The notes under the pieces: model-generated
The model's database searches: none
Told to the model about the DNA's origin: nothing
What the model saw: only the letters and a program-made list of their open reading frames with translations
Shown here: one piece after another, positions 47,154 through 55,749 of the stretch
How the letters are laid out: each line of letters opens with the position of its first letter
Numbering within the stretch: the stretch's first letter is position 1
Made by a program: the position numbers and the translations under genes
Source: Jiella marina
Lineage (GTDB): Bacteria > Pseudomonadota > Alphaproteobacteria > Rhizobiales > Rhizobiaceae
Assembly: GCF_024359545.1 (NCBI RefSeq)
Contig: NZ_JAKQZG010000006.1
Span: 1 to 64,000, forward strand
Direction of reading: 5' to 3'
DNA length: 64,000 nt

Positions 47154-48608
47154 TCAGCCGAGCTGCGACTTCACGAAGTCCTTGACGATCGAGACGATGC
47201 CGCGCGACAGGAGATCATCGAGCGCGTCGCAGAACTGGTCGACGTGATCTTCCGAACAGATCAGCGGCGGCTCCAGACGGATGACGTTGCGGTTGTACTC
47301 GGTGAAGGCGACGAGGACGTCGTAGTCCCTCAAGAGCAGCGCCCCGATGAAGCCCGACAGCGAGCCCTTGAGTTTGTCGTCGAGCATCGCCACCATCGGC
47401 CGCAGGGCCAGCGGCAGGGTGCGCGAGAAGTCCTGGAACTCCAGTCCGATCATCAGACCCTGGCCACGGACTTCCTTGATGATGGTCGGATATTTCTCCT
47501 GAATGGCTTTCAGACGATCGAGGAGATAGGCGCCGGTTTCGGCCGAATTGCCGATCAGGTCCTCGTCGTAAAGGACGTTCAGTCCTTCGATCGCCGTGAT
47601 GCAGGCCTCACCGATGCCGCCGAAAGTTGCCTGTGCGTGGATCATCGCGGTCTTCGGGTTGCCATAGGCCTTCATGTAGACGTCGCGCTTGGCGATCATC
47701 GCACCGACGGCCGCCTTGCCGGCGCCGAGCGACTTGGCGAGCGCCGTCACGTCCGGCACCACGCCATGATGTTCGAAGGCGTAGAACTTGCCCGTCCGGC
47801 CATAGCCGCACTGCACCTCGTCGGCGACCCACAGCACGTTGTGGCGGTCGCAGAGCGCGCGCACGCCCTGCCAGTATTCCGTCGAGGCGCCGATGATGCC
47901 GCCGCCGCCCTGCACCGTCTCCAGCACCACGACGCCAACGTCGGAATCGTTCTCGATGACCCGTTTCAGGGCTTCGAGATCGCCATGGGGGACCTTGTAC
48001 GTGTTGCCGACCAGCTTGAATTCGCCCTGATAGAGCGGCGAGTCGGTGATCGACAGAACACCCTTGGACTTGCCGTGGAACGAGTTCTCGGCATGGACGA
48101 TCTTGCAGTTCTTGCGGCCGGATGCGCGTTCGGCGACCTTGATCGCCGCTTCCATGGCTTCCGAACCGGTCGAGCCGAGGAACACCATGTCGAGTTCGCC
48201 GGGCGAACAGGCGGCGAGGTTCTTGGCGAGCGCCGAGGCGTATTGCGACAGGAACGCGATCGCGATCTCATGGCGCTTTTCCGCCTGGAAACGCTCACGC
48301 GCCGCCAGGATCCGGGGATGATTGTGGCCCTGGGCAAGCGAGCCGAAACCACCGAAGAAATCGAGGATCTTTCGGCCGTTCTGGTCGATGTAATACATCC
48401 CCTCGGCGCGCTCGACCTTCACCTTGTGAAAGCCGAGAAGCTTCATGAAGTGGAACTGGCCGGGATTGATGTGCTGTTTGAACAGATCGGCCATCGTTTC
48501 CACCGAGAGCGCCTTGGCGTCCTCGACGGAAAGGAGCTGCGGCTTTTGCGGGCCGCGGCGCAGGCTGTCGTCAAGGGCCGGCGCGGAAATCGTCGGGCGG
48601 TCGAGCAT
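47154..48608 (-). CDS. Class III (PLP-dependent) aminotransferase
   Basis: 484 aa, ATG with AAGGAG 8 bases upstream. The acetylornithine/ornithine-type fold is clear: LDFFGGFGSLAQGHNHPRI, GSTGSEAMEAAIK, D263 in VADEVQCGYGRTG, and the PLP lysine K292 in ALAKSLGAG. A 45-residue N-terminal extension precedes the core. Same-strand genes suggest it amidates a sugar or sugar-lipid precursor. An alternative is an HpnO-like role in aminohopanoid synthesis; the sequence alone cannot decide. Last gene of the five-gene operon. Confidence 0.88.
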   Translation of the reverse strand: MLDRPTISAPALDDSLRRGPQKPQLLSVEDAKALSVETMADLFKQHINPGQFHFMKLLGFHKVKVERAEGMYYIDQNGRKILDFFGGFGSLAQGHNHPRILAARERFQAEKRHEIAIAFLSQYASALAKNLAACSPGELDMVFLGSTGSEAMEAAIKVAERASGRKNCKIVHAENSFHGKSKGVLSITDSPLYQGEFKLVGNTYKVPHGDLEALKRVIENDSDVGVVVLETVQGGGGIIGASTEYWQGVRALCDRHNVLWVADEVQCGYGRTGKFYAFEHHGVVPDVTALAKSLGAGKAAVGAMIAKRDVYMKAYGNPKTAMIHAQATFGGIGEACITAIEGLNVLYDEDLIGNSAETGAYLLDRLKAIQEKYPTIIKEVRGQGLMIGLEFQDFSRTLPLALRPMVAMLDDKLKGSLSGFIGALLLRDYDVLVAFTEYNRNVIRLEPPLICSEDHVDQFCDALDDLLSRGIVSIVKDFVKSQLG

Positions 48609-48620
48609 CGAAAGGGCTCC

Positions 48621-49637
48621 TTATTCGGCCGGCTGGGGATGGGAGGCGAGCTTGCCGGAGGCTGCCTGGCGCTTGGCGCGGTATTCGCTGTAGGCGGCGA
48701 TCAGCATGTCCTCGTCGCGATACTGGGGCACCCAGCCGAGCTGGCGTTCGCCCTTCGACACGTCGAGAACGCATTCCTCGTCCGCGATGAGATACTGCTC
48801 CGGATCCATCAGCGGCATGTTGAGGGCGTCGAGGAGGTCGAGCGTGCGCTTGACCGCCCAGCCAGGCGTCGGAACGAGAATCGACTTCGATCCGGCATGC
48901 TTGATGAGATCGCCGAGAAGCTTCTTCACCGGCGGCGGGTTGAGCGAGCCGAGATTGTAGGCCTCGTTCGGGACGCCCGCCTTCCAGGCGAGACGCGCGG
49001 CTTCCGCGCAGTCGAAGACCGAGATGAACTGATACGGGTTCTTGCCCGAGCCGATCATCGGAACCGGAAAATTGTGGTCGATCAGCTTGAACAGCTTTTC
49101 GAGAATACCCAGCCGGCCCGGGCCGATAATGAGGCGCGGCCGGAAGAGCGAGATGTTCATGCCCTTCTTGCGCCATTCGGCGGCCAGAACCTCGGTGTCG
49201 AGCTTGGACTGGCCATATTCGCCAAGCGGGGAGACCGGATGCTCTTCGGTCATCGGATAGGTCACCGTATGACCGTAGATCATGTCCGTGGTGAAATGGA
49301 CGAGGTTCGGCGCGGCGGCCTTGTCCATTGCCTGGATGATGTTCTCGGTGCCGAAATAGTTGACCGGATAGAAGAAGTCGTGGCGCTTCGCCCGGACCTG
49401 GATCGGCGAGAGCATCTTGGCCGACAGGTTGTAGACCATGTCCTCGGGCGCCATCGGCACCTTGGCACAGTCTGCCGGGCGGGTGACGTCGCAATGCATG
49501 AAGCGGACGCCGGCGCCGTAATGGGGCAGATCGCTCTTGGCGATATCGGCGACGATGACCTCCTCGCCATCGGCAAGGAGCTTCTTGGCAAGGTGACGGC
49601 CGACGAATCCGTCACCGCCGAAAAGAACGTGTTTCAT
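48621..49637 (-). CDS. NAD-dependent epimerase/dehydratase (extended SDR)
   Basis: 338 aa; ATG overlaps the transporter stop (ATGA) with GAGG upstream. Rossmann motif GGDGFVGRHLAKKL at the start, Asp after the second strand (VADIAKSD), TTDMIYGHTV with the Ser/Thr, and the YGQSK Tyr-Lys pair of the catalytic site. It would interconvert sugar configurations or oxidise a sugar nucleotide or lipid-linked sugar. In the operon it could supply the ketoreductase step usually done by DprE2, but it is not obviously DprE2-like. Confidence 0.88.
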   Translation of the reverse strand: MKHVLFGGDGFVGRHLAKKLLADGEEVIVADIAKSDLPHYGAGVRFMHCDVTRPADCAKVPMAPEDMVYNLSAKMLSPIQVRAKRHDFFYPVNYFGTENIIQAMDKAAAPNLVHFTTDMIYGHTVTYPMTEEHPVSPLGEYGQSKLDTEVLAAEWRKKGMNISLFRPRLIIGPGRLGILEKLFKLIDHNFPVPMIGSGKNPYQFISVFDCAEAARLAWKAGVPNEAYNLGSLNPPPVKKLLGDLIKHAGSKSILVPTPGWAVKRTLDLLDALNMPLMDPEQYLIADEECVLDVSKGERQLGWVPQYRDEDMLIAAYSEYRAKRQAASGKLASHPQPAE

Positions 49638-50092
49638 TGGGACACCTCTGAGGGCTTGGACATCCGGGACTGGGAGACTTGATTGGCGGCAACGTCGACC
49701 GGCTCGTCGACATGCGGCTGGCTGCCGCTCTGGGCGATGAAGAAGGTTCCGCCGCAGATCAGGGCAATGCCGAGAATACGCATCGCATTCACGTCTTCGC
49801 GGAAGACGAAATAGGCGAAGACGGCCACCGCCACGTAAGCGAGCGACAGGAACGGGTAGGCGAAGGAGAGATCGACCTTCGAAAGCACGAAAAGGTGCGA
49901 GGCCATGGAGATCACGAAGGTGAGGAGCCCCAGAAACACCCAGGGGCTGAACACGATCTGCAGGATCTTCAGGATCGGATTGACCCCGGCAAAGCTCAGC
50001 TCTCCGAGCTGCATCATGCCGTATTTCAACATCACCTGCGCGGCCGCGTTGGTGAACACGGTAAACAGGATGAAGGGGATGTACTTCGTCAT
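49634..50092 (-). CDS. Four-helix SMR/EamA-type transporter
   Basis: 152 aa, ATG with GAGG about 9 bases upstream. Four hydrophobic helices (about 5-22, 47-68, 75-95, 103-123) with the pattern of ArnE/ArnF or EmrE-like small exporters: TNAAAQVMLKYGMMQLG and LSFAYPFLSLAYVAV. In a lipid-sugar operon it is a candidate flippase that moves the lipid-linked sugar across the inner membrane. The C-terminal 30 residues are hydrophilic. Its stop overlaps the epimerase start. Confidence 0.85.
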   Translation of the reverse strand: MTKYIPFILFTVFTNAAAQVMLKYGMMQLGELSFAGVNPILKILQIVFSPWVFLGLLTFVISMASHLFVLSKVDLSFAYPFLSLAYVAVAVFAYFVFREDVNAMRILGIALICGGTFFIAQSGSQPHVDEPVDVAANQVSQSRMSKPSEVSQ

Positions 50093-50187
50093 TCGCCCGT
50101 CCTCGGCTGCATCGGCCCTTCGTTGCCGGGCCGCTTTCGTGCGTTTCTAGCGACCAAAGCTCAGAGATGGGTTAAGTCGACGCTGGG

Positions 50188-51579
50188 TCAGATGCCGTCT
50201 GCAACTGTTCTTGCCGGTACGGTAAAGGAAGCGCTCAGCGGTTCGCTCGAATTGTCCGCAATCGACTGCGTACGGCCGGAAGCAAATCGCATAGCGGTGC
50301 GCGTCCAGAAATCGGAGAGGATCGCGGGATCCCGGAGCGCTTCCAGACGGCGCCAGTTCGCAAAGCCCCGATCGAAGCTTTCAGCCGACATGCGGGCATC
50401 CTTGTAGGGATTGACCGCCCCGCCCGCTTCGATCGTGATCCGGTCGAGCTCGGCGAGGAGCTTCAACGTCTTTTCGCCACGATGGGGAAAGTCGAGGGTC
50501 AGCGTGTAGCCCGGCCGAGGAAAGCTGGTGAGACCGGGACTCGGGCGGTCACCGAAGCGCTTCAGCACGGTCAGGAACGAGCCATGCTTATGGCTTTTCG
50601 CGCATTCGATCAGCGCCCGGACCACGGTCTCGGCATCGCCCACGGGCACGACACTTTGATGCTGGTGAAGCCCGCGCGGTCCGTAGAGCCGGTTCCAGGC
50701 GCCGACCCGATCGAGCGGATAGAAGAATCCGTCGAAGGGCACGGTCCGGCTGTGGGTCCCAGCCTTCGCCTTGCGATAATAGGCCTCGTTGAAAGCCTTG
50801 AGGAACGGTCCCTGTAGCGGGCTGATTGGCGGCGTGAAGGGCACGCTTGCCAGCGGCGGCCGGGCCACCCCGGTGCGATCGCCCGTCTCCGCATGATCGC
50901 CGGCGATCAAGTGCCCGCGCCCGAGCGAAGCGCCGCCCGCCAGCGAGTCGATCCAGGCGACGGCATATTCATGCCGCGCGTCCGCCTCGTCGGCGAGGTC
51001 GAAATAGTCGGAAAGCCGGTCGAAGCGGGTGGTCGTCTCGACGATCGAGAGCGAGGGCACCTTCATCAGGCGGATTGTCGCCTGCCGAATTAGACCGGTC
51101 AGCCCCATGCCTGAAATGGTCGCGGCAAAAAGCTCGGGCTCTGCGACGGGTGTCAGGGTCAGCCGGCCACGATCGGAGCGCTCGAGTTCGATCGCCTCGA
51201 CCCAGCACCCGAAGGTGCCGCGCCGGTGGTGGTTCTTGCCGTGGATGTCGTTGGCGATCGCCCCGCCCAGCGTCACGAACTGGGTGCCGGGCGTGACTGG
51301 CAGGAACCAGCCGTCGGGGGCCACATGGCGAGTGATCTCGCTGAGGAGAACGCCGGCATCGGCGGTGAGCAGCCCTGAGGCTGGATCAAAGTGGTGGATC
51401 CTGGGAGAAAGGCCCGCACGGCTGTCGATCAGCGTTCCGCGGTCGTTGTGGCAGGAATCGCCATAGGAGCGGCCATTGCCGAAGGGCAGGAAGCTGCCGC
51501 CGATCCAGTCGAGACGATCGGCGCCGATCGCAGGCCGCTCGGCGCGACGGAGCCGGCCCCAGCTCTGATGGTCACGCAT
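50188..51579 (-). CDS. DprE1-like FAD-dependent oxidoreductase
   Basis: 463 aa; ATG overlaps the end of the HAD-UbiA gene by eight bases. The FAD-binding PCMH part has FGNGRSYGDS (residues 33-42) and GGAIANDIHGKNHH (105-118), the DprE1 pattern, while the catalytic lysine is K393 in VNPYKDARM, matching K418 of the mycobacterial enzyme. The benzothiazinone-reactive Cys of DprE1 is Thr361 here (GYTLTLDF). DprE1 oxidises decaprenyl-phosphoryl-ribose at C2' as the first half of its 2'-epimerisation to arabinose. Neighbouring UbiA supports the same kind of substrate. Confidence 0.9.
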   Translation of the reverse strand: MRDHQSWGRLRRAERPAIGADRLDWIGGSFLPFGNGRSYGDSCHNDRGTLIDSRAGLSPRIHHFDPASGLLTADAGVLLSEITRHVAPDGWFLPVTPGTQFVTLGGAIANDIHGKNHHRRGTFGCWVEAIELERSDRGRLTLTPVAEPELFAATISGMGLTGLIRQATIRLMKVPSLSIVETTTRFDRLSDYFDLADEADARHEYAVAWIDSLAGGASLGRGHLIAGDHAETGDRTGVARPPLASVPFTPPISPLQGPFLKAFNEAYYRKAKAGTHSRTVPFDGFFYPLDRVGAWNRLYGPRGLHQHQSVVPVGDAETVVRALIECAKSHKHGSFLTVLKRFGDRPSPGLTSFPRPGYTLTLDFPHRGEKTLKLLAELDRITIEAGGAVNPYKDARMSAESFDRGFANWRRLEALRDPAILSDFWTRTAMRFASGRTQSIADNSSEPLSASFTVPARTVADGI

Positions 51580-53011
51580 AGGCGGCCAGGAGGAACATCA
51601 GCCCGCCGATGGCGACCATCATCTGGCTGCGCCAGTCCTGCAGGATGAAGACGACCGGATCGTCATGCATCTGTTCGCGCCGCGCCAGCACCCAGATGCG
51701 CACGATGATGTAGAGCAGGATCGGGCACAGCGGCCAGACGAGATAGGGTTGGGTGTAATGGGCCGCGACCTCGGGGCTGTTGATGTAGAGCGCCAGCACC
51801 ATGACCGAAGCGAAGCCGGAAGCCATGCCGGCCTGGCTCAGGGTTTCGAGATCTTCCGACACATAGCCGCGACCGGTCTTGGTGCGCGAAGCGCCGATGC
51901 CGAAATCCTGGAGCTCCGTGAAGCGTTTCACCAGGGCGAGCGAGAGGAAGAAAAACAGCGAAAAGGCCAGCAGCCAGAAGGAGGCGCCGATCGAAGTGGC
52001 CTCGGCGCCGGCGATGATTCGAACCGTGTAGAGCCCCGCGAGCGTCAGCACGTCGATCAGAAGCATCCGTTTGATGAAGAAGGAATAGGCCGTCGTCGCC
52101 ACCATGTAGCCGGCCAGCACGAGCAGATAGAGCGGCGGGAGAAACAGGCCGATCACGATGGACGTCGACAGCAGCGCCCCCGCCAGGAGGAGTCCGGTCG
52201 GTATCGGCAGGGCGCCGCTGGCGAAGGGCCGGTTCTTCTTGGTCTTGTGCTTGCGGTCGGCGGTGAGATCGAGAAGGTCGTTCACGAGATATACCGAGGA
52301 CGCGGCGAAGGAGAAGCTGAAGAAGGCCGCCAGCGCAGCGAGGACCATCCCGAGGTTGAAGAAATCATGGGTCAGAACCAGCGGCACGAAGACGAGCACG
52401 TTTTTCGCCCATTGATGAGGACGCATCGCCTTCAGAGCCGCCTTCGCCCGGCCGAGACCGGATTCGGCGATGAGATTCGATCCGGTCGCACGCTGCCAGC
52501 GCCCGGCGACCCGGTCCGGGGCCACCACAGTTGCTTCGGTCGCCGCGTCCAGAAGACAGACGTCCTCGCGGGAATTGCCGTAATATTCAAAGCCGCGTTC
52601 GTCACATTCGCCCGCGATCCGCTCGAGCTTGCGACTCGCGGTCAGATTGACCGCGTCGCAGGACGCCATGACATCGTCGAAGAGGCCGAGATGGTCGGCG
52701 ACCGCATGGGCGAGCCGCTCGTTCGCCCCGGTTGCGAGCACGATCCGCCGCCCCTCGCCCTTGGCCACGCGTAGCGCCTCGACGACTTCCGGACGGTAGG
52801 GCAGGAGCGCCGGGTCGAAATCGATATTGCGCGCCAGTTCCGCTTTCAGCCGCGCCTTGCCGGCGGCGGCCCATCCGAACACCTTCCATAGGGTTGCCGG
52901 TTGCTGACGAGCCGTCAGGAAGAGCGATTCCCACAGAAGGTCGCTGCGAATCAGCGTGCCGTCCAGATCCACGAAGATCGGGCGGTCGAGGTGAGGAACG
53001 CGGGCATCCAA
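51572..53011 (-). CDS. HAD phosphatase-UbiA prenyltransferase fusion
   Basis: 479 aa; TTG start at 53011 with GGAGG 8 bases upstream. The first 160 residues form a HAD-like phosphatase (DLDGT at 15-19, LATGANERL). Residues about 190-479 are a UbiA-type membrane prenyltransferase with about eight helices and the NDLLDLTAD motif at 244-252, plus SLALVKRFTELQ. In mycobacteria a UbiA enzyme joins PRPP to decaprenyl phosphate and a phosphatase removes the 5' phosphate; here the two activities appear on one chain. First gene of the operon. Confidence 0.88.
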   Translation of the reverse strand: MDARVPHLDRPIFVDLDGTLIRSDLLWESLFLTARQQPATLWKVFGWAAAGKARLKAELARNIDFDPALLPYRPEVVEALRVAKGEGRRIVLATGANERLAHAVADHLGLFDDVMASCDAVNLTASRKLERIAGECDERGFEYYGNSREDVCLLDAATEATVVAPDRVAGRWQRATGSNLIAESGLGRAKAALKAMRPHQWAKNVLVFVPLVLTHDFFNLGMVLAALAAFFSFSFAASSVYLVNDLLDLTADRKHKTKKNRPFASGALPIPTGLLLAGALLSTSIVIGLFLPPLYLLVLAGYMVATTAYSFFIKRMLLIDVLTLAGLYTVRIIAGAEATSIGASFWLLAFSLFFFLSLALVKRFTELQDFGIGASRTKTGRGYVSEDLETLSQAGMASGFASVMVLALYINSPEVAAHYTQPYLVWPLCPILLYIIVRIWVLARREQMHDDPVVFILQDWRSQMMVAIGGLMFLLAAYA

Positions 53012-53166
53012 CGGTCAGGCCTCCTCTTGGGAATGCAAATGCATTCCTTCAGGTTACCTTCGCATTGTTGCCTTGGCCGGTTTCCTTCGGGTGAAGACGA
53101 CCGATACAATCGGCCCGGCTCACGATTCTTCGTGTGGCTGGTAAACGCAGGATGAAGAAAAGAGCT

Positions 53167-53454
53167 TCAGGTCGATGTTTCCGTACGCCTGCGCCGCCAG
53201 CGTTCGGCCTTGACGGACGAACGGCGCCGAAGCCGTCGCACGGGGGCGAAATCGACCGAAAGAACCACGAGCCCGAGCGGAATCATCCAGAAGCCCAGAA
53301 TCGGAAGAAATCCGAAGACCCCGCCAACCACCAGGCCCGATCCCAGACTTACTCTGGCCCACCGGCTTGCCGGCAGCGGAAGCCTGCGCCCGAAGAGATG
53401 CAGATGCCTTCGCCTCCCCTCCCCGTTGCGTTCGCCCTCATCGGCCTCCGTCAT
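53167..53454 (-). CDS. Small membrane protein
   Basis: 95 aa; ATG at 53454 with GGAAGG about 9 bases upstream. One or two hydrophobic helices in LPLPASRWARVSLGSGLVVGG and FGFLPILGFWMIPLGLVVLSVDF, then a basic tail RRLRRRSSVKAERWRRRR. Similar tiny proteins with GFLPILGFWMIPLG are common in alphaproteobacteria, function unknown. It lies upstream of the operon on the same strand (155 bases). Confidence 0.75.
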   Translation of the reverse strand: MTEADEGERNGEGRRRHLHLFGRRLPLPASRWARVSLGSGLVVGGVFGFLPILGFWMIPLGLVVLSVDFAPVRRLRRRSSVKAERWRRRRTETST

Positions 53455-53746
53455 GGTCCGCGCCTTCCCGTACTCGACGATCACCGGAACCCCGCACGGT
53501 CCGCCAAGCCATGCACGGCTTCTCCACGGCCTTTGTCCCGCCTGTTCCTTTCGCCATGGGTGGTAGATGGCCCTGCAAGAGCCCCGTTGCAACGCGGGTT
53601 TCCAGCCGCCCCGCGCCGAGCCGCGGCGGGGGCACTCCGGCGGCAAGTTTCGGCTCCTCGACAATCTTCTTCGCTTTTTCGACCGAAACGTCTTGGCAAG
53701 TCGCCGGTGGCTTTGCTATAGGCCCCTTCCACGCGGCAAGGCGCAT

Positions 53747-53821
53747 TCCCCGGTAGCTCAGTGGTAGAGCACTCGACTGTTAATCGATCGGTCGCTGGTT
53801 CGAATCCGGCCCGGGGAGCCA
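53747..53821 (+). tRNA. tRNA-Asn (GTT anticodon)
   Basis: 75 nt including encoded CCA. Acceptor stem TCCCCGG with CCGGGGA, D arm GTAGAGC, anticodon loop CTGTTAA (GTT), T arm TTCGAAT. The gene ends 14 bases before the decayed transposase. Confidence 0.97.
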
Positions 53822-53834
53822 CCGCGTTTATTGT

Positions 53835-54470
53835 CTGACCCGGAGACATGGGTAACAGACCGCACCTGAGACATCGGTGACAATCTCGTGCCGGACGGAT
53901 TGTCGATGGTTTGCAAGGTTCTCTGTTCCAGGTCGATATATCCCAGATCATAAGTCATGGAGCTGACGAGGCAGATGCCCTCGTCGAATTCCTTGATGCC
54001 GAGCCTGCTGCTGCACGATGCCGGCGCCGGGTGGCGGGGTCGCCTTCTTCAGCGTCAGATGCATGCGCTCGTGCCGGCCGTTTTCCTGCGGACAGCCCGG
54101 CCTGATACGCTCGGGGTGGTGCCGAGCCTGAACCACCAGACAGCGATCTTCGATAAACCGAGTCGAGCGCGGGAACGATCGAAAGCCACTCCATCGTCGA
54201 TTCTGATTGCCTGTGGAAGGCCGAAATCCCCGAGCGCGGCGAAGGCGTCGACGCCTACGGTCAACGTGACCGTCCGGTCAAGAACGGAATGAACGGTCGA
54301 GACCACCGGTGGCTTGATCTGATCGCGCCACCGCCGTTCGCGGATCTTGGGCGATCAGGGAAGGCGCGAGCACAGGCCCGAATTGTCACTTCCTGCCGTG
54401 GCTCAACGGAAGCGACTTCTCCGCAAGGGAGTACGGCGATCGCGCACTCGGCTTCGCTCGCGTCCTCGTG
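53835..54470 (-). pseudogene. Decayed IS481-type transposase
   Basis: On the minus strand pieces of an integrase-core transposase appear in different frames: KIRERRWRDQIKPP with STVHSVLDR near 54260-54340, GLPQAIRIDDGVAFDRSRA near 54110-54220, then CPQENGRHERMHLTLKK, and HYDLGYIDLEQRTLQTIDNP near 53890-53950. Frameshifts and an internal deletion show it is dead. The right-hand end is by tRNA-Asn; GGAGACATGGGTAACAGACC near 53841 looks like part of its terminal repeat. Confidence 0.8.
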
Positions 54471-54671
54471 CGCGATCGGCTCCAACGTTGCTTTCGTCTT
54501 GTCGACCTCGCGATTCGGAGAGAACTGCCAACACCGTCCTTGCGTCAGAAACGGCAAAGCATGGCTTTTTTGCCACAGTCCATACTGCAGTGATGAGTGT
54601 TGCCCTTTGGGCATATGTTTTTGCGACCAATGGACGCATGATTTTAACGCAGTTTAAAAAGGACAGATCAA

Positions 54672-55412
54672 ATGCGGAACCTTCTCATCACATCGCTGAC
54701 GACTTGCGCGGTCGTCTCGTTTGTCAACTATTCTCATGCCGCCGACGTCATTTACGACCCGGCGCCAGTACCGCCGGCCCCCGTGGTCGAGGAAACCTAC
54801 GACTGGACAGGCGCATACATCGGTATCTTCGGCGGTGCGGCCACCGGTGATGTCGACTACGATCTGGGTGTCACGGGATTGATCAATCTCAACGTCGGAG
54901 CCAGCAACTCCGCCGGTGGTCTTTTCGGCGGCGCTCAGGCCGGTTTCGACTATCAGATGGGTAGTATCGTTCTTGGCGCGGTAGCCGACATCGCGGCAAG
55001 CGACATCGATTCAGAGCTGAGTGTCTCTCTGGGCGGCCTCGGCTCGGCGACCGCCAAGTCCGAACTCAAGTATCTGGGCACAGTGCGCGCTCGGCTTGGC
55101 TATGCCATGGATCGCTTCATGGTCTATGGACACGGCGGTTTCGCCTATGGCGAGACCGAGCAGTCGCTTTCCGTGACGGGTCTCGGCACACTCACCAACG
55201 ATAACAACGACACCAAGACCGGCTATGTCGTCGGCGCTGGTCTCGAGTACGCCGCGTTCGACAACATTTCGTTCCAGACCGAGTACTCCTATGTGGATCT
55301 TGGCACCGACTCGATTTTCTCTCAGTCCTTCGGTGGTGGAGCCCTCAATCTCAATCTCGACGAGTCTCTCGACTTCCACACTGTGAAGGCGTCCATCAAC
55401 TACCGCTTCTAG
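54672..55412 (+). CDS. Outer-membrane beta-barrel protein
   Basis: 246 aa, ATG with AAGGA 8 bases upstream. The signal peptide ends at SHA-ADVI, followed by a proline-rich PAPVPPAPVVEET linker as in Omp25/Omp31-like proteins. The barrel starts YDWTGAYIGIFGG and ends SINYRF with the terminal phenylalanine. It is a paralogue-like second member beside the one at 6.4 kb, but with a different loop pattern. Its promoter probably lies in the A+T-rich 54570-54660 sequence. Confidence 0.88.
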   Translation: MRNLLITSLTTCAVVSFVNYSHAADVIYDPAPVPPAPVVEETYDWTGAYIGIFGGAATGDVDYDLGVTGLINLNVGASNSAGGLFGGAQAGFDYQMGSIVLGAVADIAASDIDSELSVSLGGLGSATAKSELKYLGTVRARLGYAMDRFMVYGHGGFAYGETEQSLSVTGLGTLTNDNNDTKTGYVVGAGLEYAAFDNISFQTEYSYVDLGTDSIFSQSFGGGALNLNLDESLDFHTVKASINYRF

Positions 55413-55470
55413 GCGCGATCTTCATCGCGGCTGGCAAAGCAGAGAAGACCTCCAACACGGACGGAAGAGT

Positions 55471-55511
55471 AAGCACGCCACCTGGCCCATGGCCGGGAGG
55501 CGTGCTTTTTC
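55471..55511 (+). terminator. Terminator of the beta-barrel gene
   Basis: AAGCACGCC at 55471-55479 pairs with GGCGTGCTT at 55499-55507, followed by a T run. Confidence 0.85.
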
Positions 55512-55749
55512 ATGTGCATTCGATGAAGCTTGATATCGTACGCACCGCGGCTCCCCCCACATGGAGCACAACCGGCGTGTCGATCGCATGCTTCGATCGT
55601 CTCTCTCCATGGCATTTGCGAAAACGGATTCCGATTCGAGCGGCTTTGCTGTAGAGGCGGCGGGCCTCGGGCCGAATGGGCCGACTGACAAAGCAGCAGG
55701 ATCGCGAACCCATGACAATCTCCACCCCGAACGATCGGTATCGCGTCCC
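55512..55749. other. Upstream region of rsmB
   Basis: 238 bases after the terminator, before the chosen rsmB start. A motif GGATTCCGATT...CTGTAGAG at 55625-55653 resembles the repeat at 45474-45508. The 55413-55749 stretch otherwise lacks a gene. Confidence 0.4.

Noticed and set aside
47154-48608. Calling the aminotransferase HpnO (aminohopanoid synthesis)
   Set aside because: It resembles class III aminotransferases in general, but no hopanoid genes are near, so only an alternative role is noted.
48621-49637. Calling the epimerase DprE2
   Set aside because: It is a longer extended SDR with an epimerase-like YGQSK site; similarity to DprE2 is not evident, so I leave the role open.
47136-49682. 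Long plus-strand open frame opposite the aminotransferase and epimerase
   Set aside because: Antisense to two recognisable enzymes; composition matches a shadow and no start site is seen.
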